Source of the DNA: Mobilisporobacter senegalensis
GTDB taxonomy: Bacteria; Bacillota; Clostridia; Lachnospirales; Lachnospiraceae
Assembly: GCF_003752155.1 (NCBI RefSeq)
Contig: NZ_RJVG01000013.1
Coordinates: 1 to 64,000, forward strand
Direction of reading: 5' to 3'
DNA: 64,000 nt
Shown here: positions 36,415-46,112 of the stretch, in pieces
Layout: each line of letters begins with the position of its first letter
Numbering within the stretch: position 1 is the stretch's first letter
Translations under genes and position numbers: made by a program
The notes under the pieces: model-generated
The model's input: the letters and a program-made list of their open reading frames with translations, nothing else
The model's database searches: none
What the model was told of the DNA's origin: nothing

Positions 36415-37410
36415 ATGAATTTAAAAAATTGTGGCTTTGACAATTATTATCAGCAGCAAATAACCAGGGAAGATATCCGTATAGGATTAGTTCCTGGAAG
36501 AATCATTGAATCCCATAGGGAATTATATCGCATCATAACTGATGAAGGAGAAACAACTGCCCGTTTAAAAGGATCCTACTTCTATTCCGGTGAGAAATCA
36601 ATCCTTTACCCTACAGTTGGTGATTATGTATTAGTGAAATCCAATACTCTTGGTGATGATATTATTTATTCTGTATTGGCAAGAAAGACGTTCTTTTCAA
36701 GGCTAAATCCAACACCTGGTATAGGAGAACAGATCGTTGCAGCTAATTTTGATTATGTATTTATAATGACTTCCTTAAACTATGATTTTAATATAAGAAG
36801 GCTGGAAAGATATCTTGCTGCTGCCTGGCAAAGTGGTGGCAGCCCAGTGATTATATTAACAAAGGCCGATTTAGTCCATGATTATAACTCACAGATTGCA
36901 GAAGTTTTAGAAATAGCCCCAGGGGTTCCTGTGATTCCAATTAGCTCGCATACCGGTTATGGTTTAGAAGAATTAAATAAGTATTTACAGCCCTCCAAAA
37001 CTATTGTCTTTTTAGGTTCTTCTGGAATAGGAAAATCTTCTTTAGTGAATGCCCTGACAAATGATTTGATCATGCCTGTAAAAGAAATTCGAAAAGAGGA
37101 TAGTCGTGGCCGCCATACTACTACTCACAGACAAATGATCCGGCTGAAAAACGATGTTTTTATTATTGATACACCGGGAATGAGAGAGCTTGGAATGTGG
37201 GATGTTACATCAGGAATACAGGAAGCTTTTGCAGATATAGAGAATTTGGCAGAGCAATGTAAGTTCACCAATTGCAGTCATCAAAAGGAACCCGGTTGCG
37301 CAATACAAGAAGCTCTTACAAATGGTAATTTAGACATAAAGCGGTGGAAAAGTTATTGTAAACTAAAAAAAGAAACTCAATATAAAAAAAGAAAACAACT
37401 TCACAAATAA
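36415..37410 (+). CDS. rsgA: ribosome small-subunit GTPase A (RsgA/YjeQ)
   Basis: RsgA is a circularly permuted GTPase that helps mature the 30S subunit. The 331-residue protein has an N-terminal OB fold, then the G motifs in permuted order: TKAD (149-152), the P-loop 'GSSGIGKSS' (201-209) and DTPG (about 241). A zinc knuckle follows ('CKFTNCSHQKEPGC'). The ribosome binding site CGGAGG is strong. It is a single gene that ends in a bidirectional terminator. Confidence 0.95.
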   Translation: MNLKNCGFDNYYQQQITREDIRIGLVPGRIIESHRELYRIITDEGETTARLKGSYFYSGEKSILYPTVGDYVLVKSNTLGDDIIYSVLARKTFFSRLNPTPGIGEQIVAANFDYVFIMTSLNYDFNIRRLERYLAAAWQSGGSPVIILTKADLVHDYNSQIAEVLEIAPGVPVIPISSHTGYGLEELNKYLQPSKTIVFLGSSGIGKSSLVNALTNDLIMPVKEIRKEDSRGRHTTTHRQMIRLKNDVFIIDTPGMRELGMWDVTSGIQEAFADIENLAEQCKFTNCSHQKEPGCAIQEALTNGNLDIKRWKSYCKLKKETQYKKRKQLHK

Positions 37411-37421
37411 TCATTCATGAA

Positions 37422-37468
37422 AGGGCTTTCGTTGAGTATATCAATTTACTGAATTTTACGAAAGCCCT
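37422..37468. terminator. bidirectional terminator between rsgA and ytvI
   Basis: AGGGCTTTCGT (37422-37432) pairs perfectly with ACGAAAGCCCT (37458-37468), between convergent genes. Confidence 0.75.
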
Positions 37469-37479
37469 ATTATACATAC

Positions 37480-38559
37480 CTACGAACCATTTATTACTTC
37501 TATGATTGCACGTATAGTCACTAATGAAAGTGGTCCAAGGATAAAACCCATTATTCCAAACAACTGAATTCCTACATAAATTGCCATAATAGTAAATATA
37601 GGATGGATTCCAATTTTGTCTCCAATCAATCTGGGTTCAAGTATTTGACGTACCAGTTGGCAAAGAAAATATATGCTCATCAGTATGGCGGCATCAAAAA
37701 TATCTTTTGAAAATAAGGAAATGATTGCCCAGGGTATTAAAATTATACCACTTCCTAATACAGGGAAAGCATCAATAATTGCAATCACAATTCCGATCAA
37801 TAATGCATATCTGTTCTTTAATACAAGCAATCCTCCTACATTAATAGCCGCTACAATTGACATAATAATCAATTGAGCCCTAAAATAGGCAACTCCGGCG
37901 CTAAAAATCTTCTGTTTAATTGCCCTGATATCCTCATAAATTAATAATTTACTATAACTTTTCTTTATTGCATCTGCATCGTGAATCATAAGAAGGGTAG
38001 CTGCTATCAAAAAAATGATCGATCCAGTCAATCCTATTATTTTAATCACAATAAATAATGTATGTTGTGATATGGATGGCAAAATATTTCTTTGAATCGT
38101 AGCAAATACTGTATTTATATTGTCATCAAAAAAACCTCTTGTCTGTCCATCTATCAAACCAAACATACCATCGCAACGAACGCAGATAGAATCTACAATG
38201 TTCATGATAGAAGCCTGATATACCGGTAGATTTGTTAAAAGCGTTACTATCTGATTTATTAAATTTTTTAATAAAATAAACAGGGAACACCCTAAGAACA
38301 GAAGAAGTAATATTAACAAGGTACCTCCTGTTATTGTTTTAGGAATTTTTAATTTTCTTTCAAAAATACGTGTAAGCGGCAATAAAGCTGCTGCAATAAG
38401 ATATGCAAATAAAAAAGGAACAACAAGAGGCATTACGCATTTCATTAATAAATACACTCCTAGTGTTGTCCCAAGTAAGGTGAGAATATATTTCTTCTTA
38501 TTTATACCTTTCCCATCCTTGCTTTGATTATTTTGTAAATCATTTTCATATGTTTTCAA
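37480..38559 (-). CDS. ytvI: sporulation integral membrane protein YtvI (AI-2E transporter family fold)
   Basis: The protein has about seven or eight transmembrane helices and the family pattern 'VPFLFAYLIAAALLPLTRIFERKLKIP', 'NVGGLLVLKNRYALLIGIVIAIIDAFPVLGSGIILIPWAI' and 'LVRQILEPRLIGDKIGIHPIFTIMAIYVGIQLFGIMGFILGPL'. That last block with 'EPRLIG' is diagnostic for AI-2E-like exporters; YtvI is the sporulation branch. The start is uncertain: TTG at 38559 has GGGGTGA 4 nt upstream, while a GTG at 38580 has no site. Function of YtvI is unknown. Confidence 0.8.
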   Translation of the reverse strand: MKTYENDLQNNQSKDGKGINKKKYILTLLGTTLGVYLLMKCVMPLVVPFLFAYLIAAALLPLTRIFERKLKIPKTITGGTLLILLLLFLGCSLFILLKNLINQIVTLLTNLPVYQASIMNIVDSICVRCDGMFGLIDGQTRGFFDDNINTVFATIQRNILPSISQHTLFIVIKIIGLTGSIIFLIAATLLMIHDADAIKKSYSKLLIYEDIRAIKQKIFSAGVAYFRAQLIIMSIVAAINVGGLLVLKNRYALLIGIVIAIIDAFPVLGSGIILIPWAIISLFSKDIFDAAILMSIYFLCQLVRQILEPRLIGDKIGIHPIFTIMAIYVGIQLFGIMGFILGPLSLVTIRAIIEVINGS

Positions 38560-38643
38560 ACAATCACCCCAAACAATCACTATACTATAATGATGTTATT
38601 GTCCGCAGGTTATTTGTTTATATTCTACTTTTCTTAAGGTAAA

Positions 38644-39375
38644 TTATGCGTGGGTTTCTAAAATTTTAAAGTTTATAAATGGTTTGGCTTTAGGTCTGAT
38701 TTCAAATTTCATCTTCTCTTTTGATTTAGGATGAGAGAACTCTAATTGGTATGCAAACAGAGCAATATCTGTCCATTTCCTGGTATTATTTAAAACATCT
38801 GAAAATGCAGGATTATATTTTGTATCTCCCCACAAAGGATTTCCATGTGCAGACATTTGCAATCTTATTTGATGGTGTCTGCCTGTTAGAAGTTCAATTT
38901 CTATTAATGATAATTTTGTGTCTTCATCAATCTCTTCCTTTATTACATCTAAAACTTTATAATAAAGTTCTGCCTTTTTTCCATTTTTATCTGTCTGACT
39001 TGTTATCTTAGATAAATTTGTACGTCCGTCTTTTGCAATATAATCTGTTAATAATCTCTTTTTATTATCTAACTCATTTGACATATCACTTGTGGATACC
39101 GCTAAATATTTCTTAGTAATCTTTTTAAGGCGTATCTGCTCGCTTAAAGTCTTTGCCATATGAGGTGTTTTTGCAAATACCATAATTCCGCCGACTGGAC
39201 GATCCAGTCGATGAATCAATCCAATATAAGGGGGATTTCCACCTTTTTCAAAAATATAATTTTTCAAATAATTTACCATATCAAAATCAGAAGATTTGTC
39301 ACTTTGAGCAGGCATACCTGGTGGCTTTTCGCAAACAATAATTTCATTATCTTCATACAATATATTTATATTCAT
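38644..39375 (-). CDS. RluA family pseudouridine synthase
   Basis: The 243-residue protein has 'ILYEDNEIIVCEKPPGMPAQ' at the N-terminus, the catalytic 'GLIHRLDRPVGGIMVFAKT' (Asp58) and 'LLTGRHHQIRLQMSAHGNPLWGD'. It isomerises uridine in RNA. There is no N-terminal S4 domain, so it is a short RluA type whose target (rRNA or tRNA) cannot be assigned. It lies 22 bp after the response regulator gene. Confidence 0.9.
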   Translation of the reverse strand: MNINILYEDNEIIVCEKPPGMPAQSDKSSDFDMVNYLKNYIFEKGGNPPYIGLIHRLDRPVGGIMVFAKTPHMAKTLSEQIRLKKITKKYLAVSTSDMSNELDNKKRLLTDYIAKDGRTNLSKITSQTDKNGKKAELYYKVLDVIKEEIDEDTKLSLIEIELLTGRHHQIRLQMSAHGNPLWGDTKYNPAFSDVLNNTRKWTDIALFAYQLEFSHPKSKEKMKFEIRPKAKPFINFKILETHA

Positions 39376-39397
39376 AAGGTTTCCTTTTCACAAATCA

Positions 39398-40087
39398 TTA
39401 CATTTTAAAGCGGTATCCAACTCCCCAGATAGTTTCAATGTATTGAGGTTTTGAAGTATTAAATTCAATTTTCTCACGAATCTTTTTTATATGAACCGTA
39501 ACGGTCGCTATATCACCAATGGATTCCATGTCCCAAATTTCTTGAAATAATTCTTCCTTGGTATATACATGGTTTGGGTTCTGTGCCAAGAAAGTTAACA
39601 GATCAAATTCCTTAGTTGTAAATATCTTCTCTTCTCCATTTATATAAACTCTTCTTGCGGTTTTATCAATTTTTATTCCACGGATTTCAATGATCTCGTT
39701 TTCTTTCGTTCCTGTTCCGATCAATCTTTCATATCTTGCCAGATGAGCTTTAACACGAGCAACAAGTTCACTTGGACTAAATGGTTTTGTTATATAATCA
39801 TCTGCCCCAAGGCCAAGTCCCCGTATTTTGTCTATATCATCTTTTTTGGCTGAAACCATGATAATTGGAACATTCTTTACCTCTCTTATCTTTTTACATA
39901 TTTCAAAACCATCTACATTTGGAAGCATCAAATCTAATATTATTAAATTATAATCTTCCTCCAAAGCTTTTTTGACCCCTATATCTCCAGAAGTCTCAAT
40001 TGCTACTTCAAAACCACTTAATTCCAAATAATCTTTTTCAAGTTCGGCAATGGCTACTTCGTCTTCAACAATTAGTATTTTATTCAT
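39398..40087 (-). CDS. OmpR-family response regulator
   Basis: The 229-residue protein has a receiver domain ('ILIVEDE', phosphoacceptor Asp52 in 'LIILDLMLPN', Lys in 'YITKPFSPSELVARV') and a winged-helix C-terminal domain ('IKIDKTARRVYINGEEKIFTTKEFDLL', 'HIKKIREKI', 'IETIWGVGYRF'). Its start overlaps the end of the upstream histidine kinase gene, so they are a cognate pair. The regulon is unknown. Confidence 0.95.
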   Translation of the reverse strand: MNKILIVEDEVAIAELEKDYLELSGFEVAIETSGDIGVKKALEEDYNLIILDLMLPNVDGFEICKKIREVKNVPIIMVSAKKDDIDKIRGLGLGADDYITKPFSPSELVARVKAHLARYERLIGTGTKENEIIEIRGIKIDKTARRVYINGEEKIFTTKEFDLLTFLAQNPNHVYTKEELFQEIWDMESIGDIATVTVHIKKIREKIEFNTSKPQYIETIWGVGYRFKM

Positions 40088-41663
40088 CCTTTAATGTCTC
40101 CTTTTGGTTTCTTTTTTTCTCTTTCCTGCTCTTCTTATTCTCAGGAATGTCTTTCACTTCTTCCTCATCGGCTCCATCCAAAATTACTTCGGCACTTTTT
40201 TTCATAGTAAAGTAAATGGTTGTTCCAACCTCTTCCTTGCTGCTTGCCCAGATTCTTCCACCATGGTCTTCAATAATCTTTTTAGCAATGGCAAGACCTA
40301 ATCCACTTCCCCCTTGGGAAGAATTTCTTGAAGCATCTGTTCGATAAAAACGATCAAATATATATGGCAGATCTTTTTTAGAAATCCCTTTTCCATTATC
40401 TTCAATTTCTATTTGTACTTCATTATCAGCATCATTAATTCTTACATTAATGATACCTTTTCTTCCAATGTATTTTGCTGAGTTTCCAATAATATTATTA
40501 ATGACTCTTTTTATCTGCTCCGCATCTGCTATTACCTTTATATTTGAATCAATATAATTAAAATACCCTATATCTATATTTTTCAATTCCAAATCAAGAC
40601 TTAATTCTTCAATACAATCGTTAAAGAAATTATCTATATTAATATTTGCAAAAGTATATGGTATATTATTACAATCAATTTTAGAATAAATAGACAATTC
40701 TTCTACAAGAACAGTCATATCCGTTGCTTTGGTACATATTGTACGCAGATATTTGTCCATCTTTTCCGGAGAGTCTGCTACTCCATCCATAATTCCTTCT
40801 GCATATCCTTTAATGGCAGTAAGAGGCGTTTTTAAATCATGGGAGATGTTGCTTATAAGTTCTCTCATATCCACTTCATACTGCATTCTGGCTTCGATTA
40901 ACTCCTTCAGCCTTTTCCTCATTTCTTCAAAATCTTCACAGAGCATTCCGATTTCATCGTCTGTATTCGTCTGTATTGAGAAATTTAAATTTCCATCCTT
41001 CATTTTATTTGTGGCAATACGAAGTGTATTAAGGGGACTAAGTAAACTTTTATATATCCAGTAAACCAGTACACAGGCTGTTAAACATATGGTAATCACA
41101 AATGAAATTACAAATTGAATTGCGGAAGATTTAATCTGAGGTACTAATGTATTTACATCTGTAATTACAAATACCGTTCCTTCTCCGCCATCCTGATAAT
41201 AAAAATCTTGCTGCTTTACTAAAAACGGATACTTTCCTCCAACATAAATACCACCATCAACATCTGTATTATACACCCCAAAATTAGGCAGACTATTTTG
41301 TATCAGTTTAAGTTTCTCATCATTTCCAATATAAAGAAAATCTCCATTCTTTCTAAGTGCAACATAAGAATATTTACCTTTTAGTTCCTCATTTAATTTA
41401 TTAATAAATTCAATATCTTCCAGCTTTCTAGGATTTTTTAAGGCAACCAGCTTAATGTCATTATAAACTCCTCTGGTTACACGGTTCATGATCTGTATAG
41501 GATTAGTTAATATCTGCTGCATTGTATTGGTATCTACATCATAAGACTGCTTAATGGAATTAACCTGATAATTGGCAATCACTCCACATGCGACTGCGAT
41601 CAATATGATCGGTATCATTATAATCGTTATAAATGCAAATATTAATCTATTTTTTAATTTCAT
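40080..41663 (-). CDS. membrane-bound sensor histidine kinase
   Basis: The 527-residue protein has an N-terminal helix (about 8-30), an extracytoplasmic sensor region (about 31-180), a second helix (about 183-203), a HAMP domain, the DHp domain 'LISNISHDLKTPLTAIKGY' (His275) and an ATPase domain ('NIIGNSAKYIG', 'EDNGKGISKKDLPYIFDRFYR', 'GGSGLGLAIAKKI'). A long charged C-terminal tail follows. The sensor region has a Cache-like look but I cannot assign a ligand. It is transcribed before its response regulator, with a structured leader. Confidence 0.93.
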   Translation of the reverse strand: MKLKNRLIFAFITIIMIPIILIAVACGVIANYQVNSIKQSYDVDTNTMQQILTNPIQIMNRVTRGVYNDIKLVALKNPRKLEDIEFINKLNEELKGKYSYVALRKNGDFLYIGNDEKLKLIQNSLPNFGVYNTDVDGGIYVGGKYPFLVKQQDFYYQDGGEGTVFVITDVNTLVPQIKSSAIQFVISFVITICLTACVLVYWIYKSLLSPLNTLRIATNKMKDGNLNFSIQTNTDDEIGMLCEDFEEMRKRLKELIEARMQYEVDMRELISNISHDLKTPLTAIKGYAEGIMDGVADSPEKMDKYLRTICTKATDMTVLVEELSIYSKIDCNNIPYTFANINIDNFFNDCIEELSLDLELKNIDIGYFNYIDSNIKVIADAEQIKRVINNIIGNSAKYIGRKGIINVRINDADNEVQIEIEDNGKGISKKDLPYIFDRFYRTDASRNSSQGGSGLGLAIAKKIIEDHGGRIWASSKEEVGTTIYFTMKKSAEVILDGADEEEVKDIPENKKSRKEKKRNQKETLKDE

Positions 41664-41723
41664 TATATCACCTACTTAATTTTACCTTCGCCACAGGAAA
41701 TCACGGCTTCAAACTTATCCTTA

Positions 41724-41890
41724 CAAGCAAGTATTTCCACATCTGTGTTATAAAACACTTTGTATTTTATAACCCCATAATCAATTTCACCCTTGCAAGC
41801 AAGTATTTCTCATATATGTGTTATAAAACACTTCGTATTTTATAACCCCATAATCAATTTCACTTGCTTGCAAGGGTGAAATTGATTATA
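41724..41890 (-). repeat. tandem 72-bp repeats and 27-bp inverted repeat in the kinase leader
   Basis: Two near-identical 72-bp units start with AAGCAAGTATTTC at 41725 and 41797. Each contains a GTTATAAAA/TTTTATAAC hairpin with a GAAG-type loop on the minus strand. A 27-bp block around 41777-41803 (AATCAATTTCACCCTTGC) is repeated in inverted form at about 41863-41889. The whole set lies between a TATAAT box (minus strand, 41896-41901 region) and the kinase ATG, so it should be in the mRNA leader. Confidence 0.75.
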
Positions 41891-41964
41891 TGAGCATTAT
41901 AGCATACTGAATAGGTAAATACACCTAAACTCTTGGTGACTTTTATAAATATTTTATAAAGTTC

Positions 41965-41993
41965 TTGACGAATCTTATCAAAACGTTTATCCT
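41965..41993 (+). promoter_or_regulatory. sigma-A promoter of metK
   Basis: TTGACG (41965-41970) and TATCCT (41988-41993) are 17 bp apart. It is about 40 bp ahead of the riboswitch aptamer. Confidence 0.55.
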
Positions 41994-42027
41994 ATAGATG
42001 AAAATTAAAAGAATTCAATATTCTATT

Positions 42028-42145
42028 TATATTTCTCTTATTTGGAGTGGTGGAGAGTGAAGGCTCTGTGAAACCACGGCAACCCCATAATATGGAAGGT
42101 GCCAATCTCAGCGATTTATCGAACAATAAGAGGATTTGAGAAATT
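42028..42145 (+). promoter_or_regulatory. SAM riboswitch (S-box, SAM-I) upstream of metK
   Basis: The conserved S-box core is present: GGTGGAG, GTGAAACCACGGCAACC and AAGGTGCCAA, with a P1 helix between ATTTCTCTTATT (42031) and AATAAGAG...AGAAAT (42124-42145). S-adenosylmethionine binding is expected to favour the terminator at 42149-42174 and switch metK off. Confidence 0.93.
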
Positions 42146-42148
42146 ATC

Positions 42149-42174
42149 AAGTCCATCTTATGATGGACTTTTTT
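42149..42174 (+). terminator. riboswitch expression-platform terminator
   Basis: AAGTCCATC pairs with GATGGACTT around a 4-nt loop, followed by TTTT. It lies right after the aptamer P1 and 80 bp before metK. Confidence 0.9.
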
Positions 42175-42253
42175 GATGCAATAGCCTTTAAAAGAGAAGA
42201 TCAATAGAGTATGAAATCATCATGGTATTATTACCAGACTAAGGAGGAATTAT

Positions 42254-43441
42254 ATGGAAAAACTATTGTTTACATCTGAATCTGTAACGGAAGGACATCC
42301 GGATAAAATTTGTGACCAGATATCAGATTCCGTACTAGATGCTTTATTAGAACAGGATCCAATGAGCCGTGTTGCATGTGAAACAGCAATTACCACAGGA
42401 TTAGTTCTTGTAATGGGTGAAATTACAACTACAGGATATGTTGATATTCAAAAAATTGTAAGAGATACTGTAAGAGAAATAGGATACGATGCCTCAGACA
42501 AAGGTTTCGATGCCAATACTTGCGGTGTTATTGTGGCTTTAGACGAACAATCTTCTGATATTGCCATGGGTGTGAATAAAGCACTTGAAGCAAAAGAAAA
42601 TACCATGTCTGATAAAGAAATTGAAGCAATCGGCGCCGGCGATCAAGGTATGATGTTTGGATATGCTTCTAATGAAACAGAAGAATATCTTCCATACCCA
42701 ATTGCTCTTGCCCATAAACTTACACGTAAACTTACAGAAGTTAGAAAGAATGGTACTCTTCCTTATCTTCGCCCAGATGGAAAATCACAAGTAACGGTAG
42801 AATATGACGAAAATGGTAAACCAATACATCTGAATGCTGTTGTATTATCCACTCAGCATGATTCCAAAGTAACTCAGGAACAAATTCATAAAGATATTAA
42901 AAAATATGTTTTTGATGAGGTACTTCCTACAGAATTAATTGATGGAAAAACAAAATTCTTTATTAATCCAACCGGACGTTTTGTTATTGGAGGGCCAAAT
43001 GGTGACAGTGGATTAACAGGACGTAAAATCATCGTTGATACTTATGGTGGATATGCCAGACATGGCGGGGGTGCATTCTCTGGTAAGGATTGTACAAAAG
43101 TTGACCGTTCCGCTGCATATGCAGCCAGATATGTAGCAAAAAATATTGTAGCTGCAGGCCTTGCTTCTAAATGTGAAATACAGCTTTCTTACGCAATCGG
43201 TGTAGCACAACCAACCTCTATCATGGTTGATACTTTTGGAACTGGTAAAATAAAAGATGATATTCTAGTAGATATTATCCGTGATAATTTTGACCTTCGA
43301 CCAGCTGGTATTATAAAAATGTTGGATCTTAGAAAACCAATTTATAAACAAACTGCTGCATATGGCCACTTTGGAAGAAATGATCTTGATTTACCATGGG
43401 AACAACTTGATAAAGTTGATTTACTGAAAAAATATTTATAG
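42254..43441 (+). CDS. metK: S-adenosylmethionine synthetase
   Basis: MetK makes SAM from methionine and ATP. The 395-residue length is typical. Motifs are '[19 protein letters not shown]' (7-25), '[12 protein letters not shown]' (117-128), '[21 protein letters not shown]' (about 248-268) and '[16 protein letters not shown]'. AAGGAGG is 7 nt before the ATG. It is regulated by the S-box upstream and ends in a strong bidirectional terminator shared with the convergent protease gene. Confidence 0.98.
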   Translation: MEKLLFTSESVTEGHPDKICDQISDSVLDALLEQDPMSRVACETAITTGLVLVMGEITTTGYVDIQKIVRDTVREIGYDASDKGFDANTCGVIVALDEQSSDIAMGVNKALEAKENTMSDKEIEAIGAGDQGMMFGYASNETEEYLPYPIALAHKLTRKLTEVRKNGTLPYLRPDGKSQVTVEYDENGKPIHLNAVVLSTQHDSKVTQEQIHKDIKKYVFDEVLPTELIDGKTKFFINPTGRFVIGGPNGDSGLTGRKIIVDTYGGYARHGGGAFSGKDCTKVDRSAAYAARYVAKNIVAAGLASKCEIQLSYAIGVAQPTSIMVDTFGTGKIKDDILVDIIRDNFDLRPAGIIKMLDLRKPIYKQTAAYGHFGRNDLDLPWEQLDKVDLLKKYL

Positions 43442-43453
43442 TTCTCAAATAAT

Positions 43454-43498
43454 AAAAAGACTATTGCAAAATTTTTAATATTTTGCAATAGTCTTTTT
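43454..43498. terminator. bidirectional terminator between metK and the Csp-like protease
   Basis: A 19-bp perfect stem (core GACTATTGCAAAAT) around a 7-nt loop is bounded by A and T runs, between two convergent genes. Confidence 0.9.
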
Positions 43499-45209
43499 AT
43501 GGTTCTTGTATTTCCCCTCTTAAGCTAATAAATGTATTATATATGTCTAATATTCCATAACCCCACTGAGTATTTGGATATAACTGCCCAGGAGTGCGCC
43601 TTGCACCTCTAATGAGATAATTCTTAACTTCGTAGCCATCCATGATCCTAAGATTTTGCCTTAAGATCCCCCACTCCAATAGCATTGCTGCAACTCCTGT
43701 TGCCTGGGCTGCCGCCAAACTGCTGCCTGAGCGTATTCCATATTCATTATTAAATACCGGTCCCTGAATATCTACACCTGGCGCAGCAATGTCAGGTTTT
43801 GCAATATTCGTCCTTGTGAATCCTCTGCTGGAATTAATATAAATACTTCCTGTTCGATGATTATATGCAGTTACCGTAAGTGGTACATAAGCATTTCCGG
43901 GAGAAGTTATTGTAGTATCAGGATTAGATTCTATAAAATAAGTATCCGGTGATATAAACCCGGTAATTGGTAACCAGCAATGAAAGCTATGGATTAAATC
44001 TCCTCTTCCATACACCTGAAATCTCCAGGTGCCAGGAGTAGGATCCCGAAATCTTAACAAGATTAACTGATCTCCTGTTTCAGATTCAATAATACTGTAG
44101 TCCACAAAAATAGTAGTCCGCTCGAAGATAAAATTAATCTCTCTTGATTCACCTAATCTGGCTGGTATCCTTGGAATGTATTCTCCTGTTGGAGACAGTA
44201 TATCAATTGAATATGTATTAGGAGCATATCCCCAAACCTCCATGGTAAATCCTGTTTCATTCTCTCCCACTCTTAATTCTACCGTATCCGATCCAATTGC
44301 ACGGTCTATCGTACCAAAGTAATGATGGCCTGCATTTCCTTCATTGCCACTGGCCACTACGACAGACACACCGACCTGATCACTGATTGTGGATATATAA
44401 GTAGATAATGCTCCCCTTCCATCATGCCCTCCCTGATTAGAACCAAGACCGATACATATAGCGATTGGTCTGCCTAACGATCTCGCCATTTCATATAAGT
44501 ATTTCACACCATGCATAATATCATTTTCCTGATAGCACAATGCGTCTTCTGGAACCTGGAAGAAGCTTTTTAGATAAGGTTTTGCTTCTTTTAATTTAAC
44601 AACAACAAATTCTGCATCTGGAACAACACCAGTAAAATCATTTTCTTCATCCGTGCTGCCGGCTGCTACTCCTGCCAGAAAAGTTCCATGGCCATTCTCA
44701 TCTGTACTAGGAACAATTGAAAGGGGTTCTTCACTACTTAGTGCTTCATTGATTTGCTCTCTGGAATATTCTGTTCCATAATAAAATCCTTCCGGATAAT
44801 TTCCCGATTGGATGGACTGATCCCATATAGAATGGATTCTCGTTGTATTATCTGCATTTCTAAATGCCCTATGGGTGTAATCTATGCCTGTATCAACAAT
44901 GCCAACTAAAATCCCCTGCCCTCTTAAGGCAAAATTAGGAAGAGTCTGAACTCTAAATATACCTGAAGCTTCCAAACTACTGGTATCAACTGTTGTATAT
45001 AGAGAAGGAAATGCCGCATAGGTAAATTCATATATACTTCTATTTGTAATTCTACTTACAGGGATATGAACGACAGCAAACCGCGAACTGATTTCATGAA
45101 TACATTCCGTTTGATATTGCTCTTGTAACCTGGTTATATCAATTGTATATTGAACCAAAAAGTCTGCATAATCATTGCTTACAATTTGTGCTATGCAATC
45201 TTCTGTCAT
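43497..45209 (-). CDS. subtilisin-like S8 protease, Csp-like
   Basis: I place the start at the ATG at 45209 (GGGGGG ribosome site); a frame from 45260 lacks one. The 570-residue protein has a prodomain-like N-terminus (1-95), catalytic Asp106 ('GIVDTGID'), His174 ('NGHGTFLAG') and Ser497 ('GSSLAAA'). A beta-rich insertion (about 290-440) resembles the jellyroll of Csp germination proteases. No signal peptide is seen. Csp proteases activate the cortex hydrolase SleC in Clostridia, so a germination role is likely but inferred. The gene is alone, not a cspBAC cluster. Confidence 0.85.
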   Translation of the reverse strand: MTEDCIAQIVSNDYADFLVQYTIDITRLQEQYQTECIHEISSRFAVVHIPVSRITNRSIYEFTYAAFPSLYTTVDTSSLEASGIFRVQTLPNFALRGQGILVGIVDTGIDYTHRAFRNADNTTRIHSIWDQSIQSGNYPEGFYYGTEYSREQINEALSSEEPLSIVPSTDENGHGTFLAGVAAGSTDEENDFTGVVPDAEFVVVKLKEAKPYLKSFFQVPEDALCYQENDIMHGVKYLYEMARSLGRPIAICIGLGSNQGGHDGRGALSTYISTISDQVGVSVVVASGNEGNAGHHYFGTIDRAIGSDTVELRVGENETGFTMEVWGYAPNTYSIDILSPTGEYIPRIPARLGESREINFIFERTTIFVDYSIIESETGDQLILLRFRDPTPGTWRFQVYGRGDLIHSFHCWLPITGFISPDTYFIESNPDTTITSPGNAYVPLTVTAYNHRTGSIYINSSRGFTRTNIAKPDIAAPGVDIQGPVFNNEYGIRSGSSLAAAQATGVAAMLLEWGILRQNLRIMDGYEVKNYLIRGARRTPGQLYPNTQWGYGILDIYNTFISLRGEIQEP

Positions 45210-45290
45210 CCAATCCCCCCTAACTATGTCATTTTTATTATCATACGTTGCATACCACAATTATATTACAATTCTTGTACTAAGAATTAA

Positions 45291-45325
45291 GAAAACGCTT
45301 TCCAGCCGGGTATAGCAGAAAAGCG
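45291..45325 (-). terminator. possible terminator of the ABC operon
   Basis: CGCTTT (45296-45301) pairs with AAAGCG (45320-45325), and the minus strand runs on as GTTTTC. The loop is long. Confidence 0.5.
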
Positions 45326-45335
45326 CCTTCTTTCA

Positions 45336-46112
45336 TTAATCAAGATTTAATTTTTTTTTCATAATATAAACTGTAACCAAATAATATATTACGGTCATTA
45401 TAGCAGTTGCTGCTATACTCATGGGAAAAATCCATTGTACTATTATCGATGGATCATTTACATTTACGCCCAGAAAAACAATTGGTATTAAAAAGAGCGC
45501 TGAGAATATCTGTGTAATGATATTAATAACAATAGCTGCTGCAATTGCACCAATTATCTTATTACGGCTAATCATCTGTCCAATTGCGATGGAAACATAT
45601 ATATATAGGATATTAGATAAAATCCCTATAGTGGCTAAAATAACAAATTGTATTATAAATGTTATTCCCAGTTTCCCAAAATCATTCTGAATCTGAAACA
45701 TCCAATCAAAATTTTTACCAGAATTATTTAATTCGGGGAAATAAGCAAAGAAAATTAATGAAGCTATAATAAATACTATGCTTACTACTGTCCATGTAAA
45801 AGCTGCTACCACTTTACTAATTATAAGTTGTGATGATGTTACAGGAAGGGTATTCATGAGATATCCTTCTGAAGAAATCAGGTTCTGGTAAAACCTGATA
45901 ATGATTACAACTACTGAAACAATTGCAATACCTATTAATGAAAATACATATGCCATTATAAAGAAAGTAGGTATTACTTGTAGAAATCCTTTATAAATAT
46001 CTAAACTAACAATTATTTTTGTAACTGGTGTCAATATAAGCGCTACTAAAAAAATCAGTGTAAAATATCGGGCAGTCGCTTTAAATTCATGTTTTATCAG
46101 TTTACTTAACAT
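45336..46112 (-). CDS. ABC-2 type transporter permease
   Basis: The 258-residue protein has six transmembrane helices ('FTLIFLVALILTPV', 'IIPTFFIMAYVFSLIGIAIVSVVVIIIRFY', 'VVAAFTWTVVSIVFIIASLI', and three more) and a short basic C-terminus. It starts 'MLSKLIKHEFKATAR', a typical ABC-2 permease opening. It overlaps the ATPase gene by 7 bp and is the third gene of a ytrA-type operon. The substrate is unknown. Confidence 0.88.
   Translation of the reverse strand: MLSKLIKHEFKATARYFTLIFLVALILTPVTKIIVSLDIYKGFLQVIPTFFIMAYVFSLIGIAIVSVVVIIIRFYQNLISSEGYLMNTLPVTSSQLIISKVVAAFTWTVVSIVFIIASLIFFAYFPELNNSGKNFDWMFQIQNDFGKLGITFIIQFVILATIGILSNILYIYVSIAIGQMISRNKIIGAIAAAIVINIITQIFSALFLIPIVFLGVNVNDPSIIVQWIFPMSIAATAIMTVIYYLVTVYIMKKKLNLD

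Noticed and set aside
41724-41890. CRISPR array
   Set aside because: Only two units that are tandem rather than spacer-separated, and no cas gene is present.
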